Under the pieces are notes generated by a model. That model saw only the letters and a list, made by a program, of their open reading frames with translations. It made no database searches and had not been told where the DNA came from. From the NCBI GenBank assembly GCA_008711135.1, contig VUAW01000001.1:248001-312000 (forward strand): a DNA stretch of 64,000 nucleotides. Direction: 5' to 3'. Positions 37,538 through 46,975 of the stretch are shown in pieces. The stretch is from Rhodobacteraceae bacterium LNNU 3342. Lineage in GTDB: Bacteria; Pseudomonadota; Alphaproteobacteria; Rhodobacterales; Rhodobacteraceae. Numbering within the stretch: the stretch's first letter is position 1; the number at the start of each line of letters is the position of its first letter. The translations under genes were made by a program, and so were the position numbers.

Positions 37538-38815
37538 TCAAGGGGTCAGCGCACGCGGTTTCGGCCCACCCGTGGCCCAGTCCAGAAGTTCGACCGTGTG
37601 CACCACCGGGATGCCCGTGCCGCTGCCGATCTGCATCATGCATCCAAGGTTTCCAGCAGCGATCACGTCCGGCTGCCGCGCCTCCAGCGTCGCGACCTTG
37701 CGGTCCCGCAGTTCTGCCGAGATCGCGGGTTGCAGCAGGTTGTAGGTGCCCGCCGATCCGCAGCACAGGTGGCTATCGGTGGGTTCGATCACCTCAAACC
37801 CCACCCGCTGCAAAAGCTCCTTTGGCGTGCCGCGCACCCGCTGCCCATGCTGGAGCGAACAGGCCGCGTGGTAGGCGACCCGCAGGCCTTGGGGTGTGCC
37901 TTCAGGGATCCCCAGCCGCGCGATCACCTCGGTCACGTCCAGGGCGCGGGCCGCGACATCGGCAGCGGCCGGATCGTCCGGCATCATGTGGCCATAGTCC
38001 TTCACCGTGGTCCCGCAGCCAGAGGTGTTGATGACGATCGCGTCCAGCCCCTGCCCCGTGATCTCCCTGCCCCAGGCGCGGATGTTGTTGGCGGCAAAGG
38101 CGCGGCTTTCGTCGCCCCGCCCCATGTGATGCGACAACGCCCCGCAGCAGCCCTGGCCGCGGGGAACGACCACCTCGCATCCCAGACGGCGCAGCAGGCG
38201 GATGGTCGCGTCGTTGATGTCGGTGTTCAGCGCCCGCTGCGCGCAGCCGGTCATCAGCGCAACGCGCATCCGCTGTTCACCTTCTGCCGGGAACACCTGT
38301 GGGGCGTCGTTGCGGCTGACGGGAGGGATGGTCTTGGGCGCCAGCGCCAGCATCGCCCGCAGCCGCGCATCGGGCAGCAGCCCCGCAAACGGCCGCGCCA
38401 GCCGCGCCCCGACAAGCGCCAGCCGGAACCGCGCCGGATAGGGCAGCACCCGCGCCAGCGCCCAGCGCAACGCCCGGTCGCGCCACGGCCGGCGATAGGT
38501 CGCCTCGATATGTTCGCGCGCATGATCGACCAGATGCATGTAATGCACCCCGGACGGGCAGGTCGTCATGCAGGACAGGCACGACAGGCAGCGGTCGATA
38601 TGGGTGACGGTCCGTTCATCGGCGGGGCGGCCGGATTCCAGCATCTCCTTGATCAGGTAGATGCGCCCCCGGGGGCTGTCGAGTTCATCCCCCAGCACCT
38701 GATAGGTCGGGCACGTTGCGGTACAGAACCCGCAATGCACGCAGGACCGCAGGATGCGGTTCGACTTCGCGGTGGCGGGATCGGCAAGCTGTTCAGGGCT
38801 GAAGTGGGTTTGCAT
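37538..38815 (-). CDS. glcF: Glycolate oxidase iron-sulfur subunit GlcF
   Basis: Electron-transfer subunit of 425 residues. Two [4Fe-4S] ferredoxin motifs, CVHCGFCTATCP (Cys25/28/31/35) and CLSCLSCMTTCP (Cys76/79/82/86), are followed by two CCG-domain repeats (CCGALSHH and CCGSAGTY) typical of the family. It passes electrons from glycolate oxidation to the respiratory chain. It is the third gene of glcDEF, 10 bases after glcE. Confidence 0.96.
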   Translation of the reverse strand: MQTHFSPEQLADPATAKSNRILRSCVHCGFCTATCPTYQVLGDELDSPRGRIYLIKEMLESGRPADERTVTHIDRCLSCLSCMTTCPSGVHYMHLVDHAREHIEATYRRPWRDRALRWALARVLPYPARFRLALVGARLARPFAGLLPDARLRAMLALAPKTIPPVSRNDAPQVFPAEGEQRMRVALMTGCAQRALNTDINDATIRLLRRLGCEVVVPRGQGCCGALSHHMGRGDESRAFAANNIRAWGREITGQGLDAIVINTSGCGTTVKDYGHMMPDDPAAADVAARALDVTEVIARLGIPEGTPQGLRVAYHAACSLQHGQRVRGTPKELLQRVGFEVIEPTDSHLCCGSAGTYNLLQPAISAELRDRKVATLEARQPDVIAAGNLGCMMQIGSGTGIPVVHTVELLDWATGGPKPRALTP

Positions 38816-38825
38816 CCCGCTCCTT

Positions 38826-39917
38826 TCAGGCCATCAGGCCGGGGTTGAGGATCCCGCGCGGATCGAACCGCGCACGCAGCCCGGCGGCGATGGCGGCCAC
38901 CGGCTGCGGTTCCGGGTGAAAGGCGCCCAGCGCCGCACGGGTTTCAGGCGCGGCCCGCACCAGCGTCGCATGTCCGCGGATGGACCCAAGCTGCCCCCGC
39001 AGGTCCGTTCCCGGCGGGACCAGCGCCCAGATCAGCCCGCCGCCCCAGTCAAGGATCACCTCGCCCTCGATCCGGCCTGCCACCTGCGCCGCATCGGTCG
39101 GCGCCACCGACAGCCGCCAGACATCGCCCTCCCGCCCGGCAAAGCCCGTCACGTCGCGCAGGGCTGGCCAAGGGTCTGCCGCCGCAAGCTCGGCCCGTCC
39201 GAACCGCGCCAGCGCCGCTGCCAGCCGTTCAGCCCTATCGGCGACCGACGTCGCGAACCCCTCGATCCGCAGCATCACGTTCCCCCCGGCCCAGCCCGCA
39301 CCCGTCACCTCGAACGGGGTGCGCAGGGCGGCGGCCATCGCGGCAACCGCCGTCGGCGCGTCCAGCCCCGGCAGGATCAGCGTCGTCACCTTCTCGGGGC
39401 GGGGCAGCAGCTTGAACGCCACCTCGGTCAGAACCCCCAGCGTGCCATGGCTGCCCGCCATCAGCCGCGCGAGGTCATAGCCGGTGACGTTCTTCATCAC
39501 CCTGCCCCCGTTGCGGATCGCGGTGCCGGTGCCATCGACGAACTGCACGCCGATCAGGCTGTCGCGGCAGGCCCCGGCCCGCAGCCGCCGGGGGCCAGAG
39601 GCGTTGGCGGCCACCATGCCCCCCAGCGTCGGTTCACCGCCGGTGCCCATCAGGGCGCGGTGATCCATCGGCTCGAACGGAAGGTGCTGGGCGTGGTCCG
39701 CCAGAACGGCATCGATTTCCGCCAGCGGCGTGCCCGCCTGCGCCACCAGCGTCAGCGCGCCGGGTTCATAAAGCGTGATTCCCCGCAGCCCCACCTGCAG
39801 CGGCGACCCCACCACGGGATTGCCCACCGGGCGCGTGCCGCCGCCCTGGATGCGCAGCGGCCCCTGCGCGCTGCGGATCACCTCGGCCAGATCATCGACA
39901 GTGGCGACCTGCATCAT
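38826..39917 (-). CDS. glcE: Glycolate oxidase FAD-binding subunit GlcE
   Basis: FAD-binding (PCMH-type) protein of 363 residues. The FAD-contact region LTLVAQAGTPLAEIDAVL, GGEPTLGGMVAANASGP and GRVMKNVTGYDLARLMAGSHGTLG is typical of GlcE, which is a shorter relative of GlcD and needed for the active complex. The ATG overlaps the glcD stop (ATGA, 39914-39917). Met2 is also an ATG, so the start may be one codon later. Confidence 0.95.
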   Translation of the reverse strand: MMQVATVDDLAEVIRSAQGPLRIQGGGTRPVGNPVVGSPLQVGLRGITLYEPGALTLVAQAGTPLAEIDAVLADHAQHLPFEPMDHRALMGTGGEPTLGGMVAANASGPRRLRAGACRDSLIGVQFVDGTGTAIRNGGRVMKNVTGYDLARLMAGSHGTLGVLTEVAFKLLPRPEKVTTLILPGLDAPTAVAAMAAALRTPFEVTGAGWAGGNVMLRIEGFATSVADRAERLAAALARFGRAELAAADPWPALRDVTGFAGREGDVWRLSVAPTDAAQVAGRIEGEVILDWGGGLIWALVPPGTDLRGQLGSIRGHATLVRAAPETRAALGAFHPEPQPVAAIAAGLRARFDPRGILNPGLMA

Positions 39918-41347
39918 GCGGCCCTGCGGCCCTGGCTCAGCGACAGCGGGAACACCTTGGCAGGGTTGAGCAGCCAGCGCGGGTCGAACACGTCCTTGAC
40001 CCGCGCCTGCGCCTCCAGGTCCTGCGGCGCGAACTGCACCGTCATCAGGTCACGCTTCTCCACGCCGACGCCATGTTCGCCGGTCAGGCAGCCGCCCACC
40101 TCAACGCAAAGGCGCAGGATCTCGGCGCCGAATGCCTCGCAGCGTTCCAGATCGCCGGGCTTGTTGGCATCGAACAGGATCAGCGGGTGCATGTTGCCGT
40201 CACCCGCATGAAACACATTGGCCACCTGCAGGCCGAAGTCGCGGGACATCTCCTCGATCCGGCGCAGGACATGCGGCAGGGCGGTCACCGGGATCGTCCC
40301 GTCAAGGCACATGTAGTCGTTGATCTGCCCCATCGCCCCAAAGGCCGACTTGCGCCCCAGCCAGATCCGGCGGCTTTCATCCTCTGACCGGCTTTCGCGC
40401 AGCTCGATCGGGTCATGGTGCCGGGCGATTTCTGCGATGCGGGCCAGCTGGTCGTCAATTGCGGCGGGGCTCCCTTCGACCTCGACAATCAGCAGCGCCT
40501 CGCAATCGGGATAACCCGCCTTGGCGAAATCCTCGCAGGCACGGATGCAGGGGCGGTCCATGAACTCGATCGCGACGGGCAGGATGCCGGCGCGGATGAT
40601 GTCGCTGACGCAGGCCCCCGCCACCTCGCTGGAGTTGAACGCGATCAGCACCGGCCGCGCCCCTTCCGGCGCGGGCAGGATGCGAAGCGTGGCCTCTGTC
40701 ACCACGCCAAGCTGCCCTTCGGACCCGCAGATCACCGACAGCAGGTCAAGCCCGGGCGCATCCATGTAGGGCCCACCCAGTTCCAGCACCGTGCCATCCA
40801 TCAGCACCACGGTCGCGCCCAGCAGGTTGTTCGTCGTCACCCCGTACTTCAGGCAATGCGCCCCGCCCGAATTCATCGCGATGTTCCCCGCGATCGCGCA
40901 TGCAAGCTGCGAGGACGGATCGGGCGCATAGAAGAAGCCATCCCCGGCCACCGCATCGGTCACCGAAAGGTTCGTCCGCCCCGCCTGCACGCGGACAAGG
41001 CGGTTGTCGTAATCGACCTCCAGCAGCGCGTTCATCCGCGACACGCCAAGGATCACGCTGTCCGCCGTCGGCAGCGCCCCGCCCGCCAGCGAGGTGCCGG
41101 ACCCCCGCGGCACGACCGGCACGCCTTCGTCATGACATATCCGCAGGACGGCAGCGACCTCCTCAGTCGTGCGGGGCAGCACGACGGCCAGCGGCGGGCA
41201 GCGATAGGCGGTCAGCGCGTCGCATTCATAGGCCCGCGTTTCGGTGGCGTCATGGATCACGGCATCCGCAGGCAGGATCTGCAGCAGCCGCGCAACGATT
41301 TCGGCCTTGCGGGCCAGGATGGCGGGATCGGGCGCGGGCATCTGCAT
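39914..41347 (-). CDS. glcD: Glycolate oxidase catalytic subunit GlcD
   Basis: Flavin-dependent subunit of 477 residues that oxidises glycolate to glyoxylate. It contains the PCMH FAD site (VVPRGSGTSLAGGALP, YAPDPSSQLACAIAGNIAMNSGGAHCLKYG) and the C-terminal substrate domain with NVFHAGDGNMHP and GGCLTGEHGVGVEKRD. The frame is open to 41533, but a predicted promoter and operator between 41371 and 41406 place transcription start near 41370, which favours ATG 41347. It is the first gene of glcDEF, which with a Gph-type phosphatase would salvage glycolate. Confidence 0.96.
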   Translation of the reverse strand: MQMPAPDPAILARKAEIVARLLQILPADAVIHDATETRAYECDALTAYRCPPLAVVLPRTTEEVAAVLRICHDEGVPVVPRGSGTSLAGGALPTADSVILGVSRMNALLEVDYDNRLVRVQAGRTNLSVTDAVAGDGFFYAPDPSSQLACAIAGNIAMNSGGAHCLKYGVTTNNLLGATVVLMDGTVLELGGPYMDAPGLDLLSVICGSEGQLGVVTEATLRILPAPEGARPVLIAFNSSEVAGACVSDIIRAGILPVAIEFMDRPCIRACEDFAKAGYPDCEALLIVEVEGSPAAIDDQLARIAEIARHHDPIELRESRSEDESRRIWLGRKSAFGAMGQINDYMCLDGTIPVTALPHVLRRIEEMSRDFGLQVANVFHAGDGNMHPLILFDANKPGDLERCEAFGAEILRLCVEVGGCLTGEHGVGVEKRDLMTVQFAPQDLEAQARVKDVFDPRWLLNPAKVFPLSLSQGRRAA

Positions 41348-41370
41348 GAGGCGGGCCTTTCGCTGCAACT

Positions 41371-41406
41371 GGTCAAAGGATATGACCGCCCGGCCCCGTC
41401 GCGCAA
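41371..41406 (-). promoter_or_regulatory. glcD promoter with overlapping operator-like repeat
   Basis: On the minus strand TTGCGC (41401-41406), an 18-base spacer and TATCCT (41377-41382) form a plausible sigma70 promoter. The -10 lies inside an inverted repeat GGTCA-N7-TGACC (41371-41387), the kind of short GGTC/GACC palindrome bound by GntR/FadR-type repressors. An FCD-type GntR regulator is encoded at 60.5 kb, but linkage between the two is not shown. Confidence 0.45.
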
Positions 41407-41460
41407 GCAGCGTGATCATCCCCCTTCCCCCGGCGCCCGATGATCGGATAGCGTCAAGGC

Positions 41461-42165
41461 ATGGACCTGCCTGATTACCTGACCCTCTTTTCCCCCATTG
41501 ACGGCATCGCGCTTGCGCTGCTGTTTCTTTCAAGCATCATCATCGGCTGGCGGATCGACCGGCAGGATACTCCGCGCCGCTCGGTCGCGGTCCTGATGTC
41601 GGCCTATCGGCGCGAATGGATGCGCCAGTTCGTGTCGCGCCAGCCGCGCATCTTTGACGCCAACATCATCGACAACCTGCGGCAGGGAACCACCTTCTTT
41701 GCCTCGGCCTGCATGATTGCGATCGGGGGCGGGTTGGCGCTGGTGGGCAATTCGGAACGGCTGATGGGTCTGGCGCAGGACCTGACGCTGGAAGCCGCCC
41801 ACGCCGTCGTGCTTGAGGTCAAGATCCTGGTGGTGATCCTGTTCATCGCAGACGCATTCCTCAAATTCGTCTGGGCGCACCGGCTGTTCGGCTATTGCGC
41901 GATCGTGATGGCAGCGGTTCCGAACGAGCAGAACGATCCCGTCGCCTTCGTCCGCGCGGACCAGGCGGCAGAGATCAACATATCCGCCGCGCGCAGCTTC
42001 AACCGCGGCCTGCGGTCGGTCTATTTCGCGCTGGGGGCGTTGCCCTGGATCCTGGGCGCGGTGCCACTGATGATTTCCACCGCCCTGACGGTCTATGTCC
42101 TCTGGCGGCGAGAGTTCGCGTCGAAATCCCGCAACGTGATGCTGACGCACCTGCCCAAGGCCTAG
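41461..42165 (+). CDS. DUF599 membrane protein
   Basis: Protein of 234 residues with about four membrane spans (IALALLFLSSIIIGW, FFASACMIAIGGGLALV, VVILFIADAFLKFVWA, ALGALPWILGAVPLMIS). The conserved segment RIFDANIIDNLRQGTTFFAS matches DUF599. It is divergent from glcD and overlaps the convergent 690-residue membrane protein stop by 4 bases. Function is unknown. Confidence 0.88.
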   Translation: MDLPDYLTLFSPIDGIALALLFLSSIIIGWRIDRQDTPRRSVAVLMSAYRREWMRQFVSRQPRIFDANIIDNLRQGTTFFASACMIAIGGGLALVGNSERLMGLAQDLTLEAAHAVVLEVKILVVILFIADAFLKFVWAHRLFGYCAIVMAAVPNEQNDPVAFVRADQAAEINISAARSFNRGLRSVYFALGALPWILGAVPLMISTALTVYVLWRREFASKSRNVMLTHLPKA

Positions 42166-44234
42166 CGGCGCCCCTCGCGCAGCCAGGCACCGACGACCAG
42201 CCCCGCGGCGATCAGCAGGAAGGCCCAGGCGGGCAGCAGGGCGCGGATGCTGACATCCGTGGTCACATGCGCCTCGCGCGGGGTCAGGCCGATCCAGCCG
42301 CGGCCAGAGGCAAGCCGCCCCTCGCGCACCAGCCGCAGGTCCGGCACGCCCTCTTCCAGCCGATGGATGCCGCCGCGTGTTTCCTCGACCAGCGGCGACA
42401 GGGGCGCGGCAGTGGCGATCGTCTGTTCAAATTCGCGCGGGGCAGCGGGGCCCAGTGCGACCACGGTGTCCAGTTCGCCGTCCGTCAGCCGATAAAGGCC
42501 AATATCCGGCGCAGTCCAGGTGGCGGCAAAGCGGCCCGGCGAGGTCGCCTCAAGCGAAAGCACGGTTTCGGTGCCATCCGGGGCGGTCACCGTCACATCG
42601 GCCGCATCCTCGGCCAGGGTGCGGCGGGTGACCGTCATCTCCTGCCCTTGGGCGGTGGCGATCAGCGCCTCCTCCTCCAGCTCCGGTTCCTTCATCATCC
42701 AGTGGGCAAGCCGCCGCAGAAGCTCAAGCTGCGGGCCGCCGCCCTCATACCCCCGGCCCCACAGCCACGCATGGTCCGAGGCCAGCGTCGCCACACGCCC
42801 CTCCCCCGCACGTGACAGCAGCAGCAGCGGGCGTTCGCCGGGGCCGGACATGACCACCTCGCCCTCGGGCTGCACCTCGATCAGGCGGAACCAGCGGCCC
42901 CAGGGGGTCTCGCCCTCGGCCTCGTTGGTCTGGGCGGCGAAACGTTCCAGCCCCTCGGTCACGGGATGGCGGGCGCCGAGTTCGGTCACCTGCGGGTGAA
43001 ACCCTTCCTCGACCACCCGTGCGGTAGGCACGCCCGGCAGGATGTCCGCCAGCCCGGTGCGGTAGATGCTGTCTGCAGAGCCGTATTCCGGCCCCGCCGC
43101 GACCAGCAGTGCCCCACCGCGCAAAACATAATCCCGAATATTCTCGAAATAAGCTGAAGGCAGGATGCCGCGCCGCCGGTAGCGGTCAAAGACGATGAGG
43201 TCGAATTCCTCGATCTTCTCGACGAACAGCTCGCGCGTCGGGAAGGCGATCAGCGACAGTTCCGACACCGGCACCCCGTCCTGCTTTTCCGGCGGCCGCA
43301 GGATGGTGAAATGCACCAGATCCACCGCCGCATCGGATTTCAGCAGGTTGCGCCAGACCCGTTCGCCCGCATGGGGCTCGCCCGACACCAGCAGCACCCG
43401 CAGCCGGTCCCGCACGCCGTTGATCTGCACCACCGCCGCGTTGTTGCGGTCGGTCAGTTCGCCCTCCTCTGCCGCGACCTGGAACTGGAGCACGTTGATC
43501 CCACCGCGGTCGAGCGTCACCGGAAGCTCCAGATCCTCGCCCACCGGGACGGTGAAGACCTGCGGATCGCTGCCATCAACGGAAATGGACAGGTCGGCAG
43601 ACCGGGCGACGGATGCCGGAACCGCGCCCTGATCCTCGATCCGCAGGGTCAGCATGACGGGTTCGCCAAGGATCGCAAAGGCGGGCGCGTTGCGGACGAC
43701 CAGCCGGCGGTCCCAATCCTCTTCGTGCCCCGTGAGCAGCACATGCAGCGGCGCGGGCAGATCGGGGGCAAGTTCAAGGTCATGCACCTGCCCGTCGGTC
43801 AGCAGGATGGCGCCCGCGATGCGGCTGCGGGGCTCGTTCGCCAGCGCCTCGGTCAGGGCGGTCATGGCGCGGGTGCCGGTGTTGTCGGGTCCGTCCCCTA
43901 GCCGGACCACGCGCAGGTCCATGTTATCAAGGCTGCCGATACGCTCGGTCAGTTGGGCCAGCACCGCATCAAGCTGGTCCCGCCTGTCCGACAGCGACTG
44001 ACTCGCGCTTTCGTCGACTACGATCACCGCGATGTCGGACAGCGGGCTCCGCTCCTCGTTCTGCAGCGACGGGTTGGCCAGCGCCGCCAGCAGCGCCACG
44101 GAGGCCAGCCCCCGCAACCACCAGCCCGACAACCCACGCCACAGGGCCAGCCCGGTGATCAGCAGCGCAAGCCCCGCCACCCCCCAGATCACCGGCCAGG
44201 GCACAAGCGGGTCGAACACGATGTTTCCGGTCAC
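42162..44234 (-). CDS. Membrane protein with glutamine-amidotransferase-like fold (MoxR/DUF58 cluster)
   Basis: Protein of 690 residues with two N-terminal spans (WGVAGLALLITGLALWRGL and GLASVALLAALANPSL), a large periplasmic region and a C-terminal span (LLPAWAFLLIAAGLVVGAWL). A VWA-like stretch starts at IAVIVVDESASQS (Asp-x-Ser-x-Ser). Around residues 340-420 there is a class I amidotransferase-like Rossmann region (IRDYVLRGGALLVAAGPE) without a catalytic Cys. It overlaps the 914-residue gene as ATGA. Such proteins accompany MoxR ATPases and are thought to be part of an assembly or chaperone-like membrane complex. Confidence 0.82.
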   Translation of the reverse strand: MTGNIVFDPLVPWPVIWGVAGLALLITGLALWRGLSGWWLRGLASVALLAALANPSLQNEERSPLSDIAVIVVDESASQSLSDRRDQLDAVLAQLTERIGSLDNMDLRVVRLGDGPDNTGTRAMTALTEALANEPRSRIAGAILLTDGQVHDLELAPDLPAPLHVLLTGHEEDWDRRLVVRNAPAFAILGEPVMLTLRIEDQGAVPASVARSADLSISVDGSDPQVFTVPVGEDLELPVTLDRGGINVLQFQVAAEEGELTDRNNAAVVQINGVRDRLRVLLVSGEPHAGERVWRNLLKSDAAVDLVHFTILRPPEKQDGVPVSELSLIAFPTRELFVEKIEEFDLIVFDRYRRRGILPSAYFENIRDYVLRGGALLVAAGPEYGSADSIYRTGLADILPGVPTARVVEEGFHPQVTELGARHPVTEGLERFAAQTNEAEGETPWGRWFRLIEVQPEGEVVMSGPGERPLLLLSRAGEGRVATLASDHAWLWGRGYEGGGPQLELLRRLAHWMMKEPELEEEALIATAQGQEMTVTRRTLAEDAADVTVTAPDGTETVLSLEATSPGRFAATWTAPDIGLYRLTDGELDTVVALGPAAPREFEQTIATAAPLSPLVEETRGGIHRLEEGVPDLRLVREGRLASGRGWIGLTPREAHVTTDVSIRALLPAWAFLLIAAGLVVGAWLREGRR

Positions 44235-46975
44235 TGCCCCAGCCTTTCAAGAAGCGCAGGCACATGGACCTGGTCGGATTTGTAGTTCCCCGTCAGCACA
44301 TGCATGATCAGGTTGATGCCAAAGCGGTAGGCGATTTCCCGTTGCCGCTCGCCGGCATAACCCCGGCCCACCGGCACCAGCGGCAGCCCCCGGTCATCCA
44401 CTGCCCAGGCCGAGGCCCAGTCGTTCCCGCCGATCACCACCGGCGTCACTCCGTCGTTGAGGTTGCGGAAGGGCATGCCCTCGGCGGCCTCGGCATCGGG
44501 GGGCGCGGCCTCCACCCAGATGCTGCGCCCGGAATGGCGGCCGGGGAAGTCCTGCAGCAGATAGAAGGTCCGGGTCAGCACGTGATCCTCGGGCAGCGGT
44601 TCCAGCGGGGGGATGTCCAGCGGCGCGGCCAGCGCCTGCAGGTGGCGACCCGCAGGCGTGCTGCCGCCAAAGCCTGCCACATCCGCATCCCGCGTGTCGA
44701 ACAGGATCATGCCGCCAGTGCGCAGATACTGGTTCACCCGTGCATAGGCCTCATTCGAGGGCATCGGCTGCCGGTCGGACACCGGCCAGTACAGGAACGG
44801 GAAAAACGCGATATCATCCGTTTCCAGATCGACGCCGATCGGTTCTCCCGGCTCGACCGAGGTGCGTTCGTAAAGCCGTTGCGACAGGCCGCGCATCCCG
44901 GCCTCTGCCAGGCGGTCGGTTTCGGGATCGCCGGTCAGCACATGGGCGAGCACCAGTTCGGTCGTCGCGGCAAGGGCGAAAGCGTCATCGGCCCGCGCGG
45001 TCCCCGGCACCCCCGGCAGCAGGGCCAGCGCGGCCAGCACTGCCGCCGCCCGACGCAGCCGCCCCGACAGCAGCAGCGAGGCCAGCACATCCACCGCCAG
45101 CACCGCCATCGCCAGCGTCAGGAGCCACCCCTTGAGGCTGCGTTCCTCCACCTCGACCAGTCCCTCGATCGGCACATGGGCGGGCCATTCGGCAGGGGCA
45201 ATCACCGTATCCGCCCCCGTCACGTTCAGCGCCACGCGGCGTTCGTCGGCCGCGTAAAGCCCAGGGGGCATGTTCGGGCCGGGGATGCCGCGGGCGAGGT
45301 CCTCTCCGGCAACGCCGGTCATGGTGCCCGCATCCTCGACCGCGCCGAAGGCGTCCAGCACCCGTTCAGGCACCCAGATGCTGCCGGCAAGTTCCTCGGC
45401 ATCCGGCCCGGTGGGGCGGGTGGATACCGCAAGCCGTTCCAGCATCTGCACGAACAGCCCCGACAGCGGCAGCGTGGACCATTCGGCATTGGCGGTCACA
45501 TGGACCAGCACCACCTGCCCCTGCCCCACTGCCTTGCGGGTCACCAAGGGCGTGCCGTCGGCCAGCGTCGCGATGGTGCGTTCGGCCAGCGTCGGGTCCG
45601 GCTGCGCCACCACCTGCGCCGAAACCGCCACATCCGCGGGGATCGTCAACCCGTGGAAGGGCGACGTTTCCGGGAAGGGCTGCAGCGCCTTCGGTTCGCC
45701 CCAGCTCATTGCCCCGCCCACGGCGCGCCCGCCTTCGCGAAGGCGGACGGGCATCAGCGGGTCTTCCTCGTTCCGGGACAGGTCGCTGGCGGCGACGCGC
45801 GGGCCTGCAAAGCGCAGCAGAAGCCCCCCGTCATCGACCCAAGCCTGCAGCGCGTCGCTTTCGGACAGGCTCAGCCGCGCAACATCGGCCAGAACGATCA
45901 CGTCGGGCGCCGTCAGCAGCACGTCCGAAAGCCCGCCATCCACCAATTCGGCCACCGGCTCCAACGCCTGCCGCAGGTAGTAGAGCGGCGAGAGCAACTC
46001 TAGCCCCTCCCGGTCCGCGGCCCCCGCCAACAGCGCCACCTTGCGCCGCCGCAGCGCGTCATCGGCAAGGCTGACCGCGCCGGCCGACCGCTGCCCGGAC
46101 ACTTGGAACCGTGTCACGCGGTTGCGCAACTCCGTCGGCAGGACAAGGGCCGCCGTCCCTTCAACCGCCCCAGCTTCGAACGGGATTTCGACCTGCGCGA
46201 GTTCGCGTTCAATACCAACCGGATCAAGCCCATGCGCCGCAACCGTCACCGTGCCTGCGTCGCCGGCAGGGCTGCGAAGCGCCGTAAGGCGGATCTCGCC
46301 ATCCTCGAACACCGGGGGGCGCAGTGCGGTCACCGGGCGCGGGCTTTCGAACACCGTCACCGGCCCCGCCGCTTCAAGCCGCTGCAACAGTTGGTCCCGG
46401 CCTTCGCGCGCCAGCCCGTCCGACAGCCAGTAGGTTTCCACGCCCGGGGGCAGGTCTCCCAGTGCCATGGTTTCGGCATCAGGTTCCCACGGCGCAGGAG
46501 TCAGGCCCGGCAGGCGCGTGGCCCAGGCATCGGCGGCCTGGAATTCGGGGCCAGAGGGCGGCAGGTCCGTCAGAACCGCCACCGCCACGGGGCGACCAGC
46601 GCGGCCCGCCTCGGCCAGCAACCCTTCTACCCGGGCCTGCCGGGCGGGCCAGTCGCGGGCATCGGCCCAGGTCCCATCCAGCAGCACCAGCAGCGGCCCT
46701 GTGCCCGTGCGTTCGGCCTGCGGGTTCAGCACCGGCCCGGCAAAGGCCAGGATCAAAGCCGCCACCGCCACCATCCGCAGCAGCAGAAGCCACCAGGGCG
46801 TACGGTCGGTCTGCGCCTCGTCATCCTTGAGCCCCAAGAGCAGCGCGACCCCCGGGAAACGCCGCCGGATGGGCGCCGGCGGCACCGCGCGCAGCAGGAA
46901 CCACAGCACCGGCAGTGCGATCAGCGCGACCAGAAGCAGGGGGGCGGTGAAGCCGATGGGGCCCAGCATGAACAT
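44231..46975 (-). CDS. BatA-type DUF4159 membrane protein
   Basis: Protein of 914 residues. The N-terminus is a BatA-like double-span region (LLLVALIALPVLWFLLRAVPPAP and WWLLLLRMVAVAALILAFAGP), then a long periplasmic region, two more spans (about 640-690), and a C-terminal DUF4159 domain from about 700 that includes FFPFLYWPVSDRQP and LRTGGMILFDTRD. ATG 46975 overlaps the DUF58 stop as TGATG; the in-frame ATG at 47008 lies within DUF58. It belongs to a four-gene coupled unit with moxR. Confidence 0.85.
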   Translation of the reverse strand: MFMLGPIGFTAPLLLVALIALPVLWFLLRAVPPAPIRRRFPGVALLLGLKDDEAQTDRTPWWLLLLRMVAVAALILAFAGPVLNPQAERTGTGPLLVLLDGTWADARDWPARQARVEGLLAEAGRAGRPVAVAVLTDLPPSGPEFQAADAWATRLPGLTPAPWEPDAETMALGDLPPGVETYWLSDGLAREGRDQLLQRLEAAGPVTVFESPRPVTALRPPVFEDGEIRLTALRSPAGDAGTVTVAAHGLDPVGIERELAQVEIPFEAGAVEGTAALVLPTELRNRVTRFQVSGQRSAGAVSLADDALRRRKVALLAGAADREGLELLSPLYYLRQALEPVAELVDGGLSDVLLTAPDVIVLADVARLSLSESDALQAWVDDGGLLLRFAGPRVAASDLSRNEEDPLMPVRLREGGRAVGGAMSWGEPKALQPFPETSPFHGLTIPADVAVSAQVVAQPDPTLAERTIATLADGTPLVTRKAVGQGQVVLVHVTANAEWSTLPLSGLFVQMLERLAVSTRPTGPDAEELAGSIWVPERVLDAFGAVEDAGTMTGVAGEDLARGIPGPNMPPGLYAADERRVALNVTGADTVIAPAEWPAHVPIEGLVEVEERSLKGWLLTLAMAVLAVDVLASLLLSGRLRRAAAVLAALALLPGVPGTARADDAFALAATTELVLAHVLTGDPETDRLAEAGMRGLSQRLYERTSVEPGEPIGVDLETDDIAFFPFLYWPVSDRQPMPSNEAYARVNQYLRTGGMILFDTRDADVAGFGGSTPAGRHLQALAAPLDIPPLEPLPEDHVLTRTFYLLQDFPGRHSGRSIWVEAAPPDAEAAEGMPFRNLNDGVTPVVIGGNDWASAWAVDDRGLPLVPVGRGYAGERQREIAYRFGINLIMHVLTGNYKSDQVHVPALLERLGQ

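Noticed and set aside
44264-46003. 579-residue plus-strand frame opposite the DUF4159 gene
   Set aside because: Shadow of the GC-rich DUF4159 gene; His/Arg/Gln-rich with no ribosome binding site or motif.
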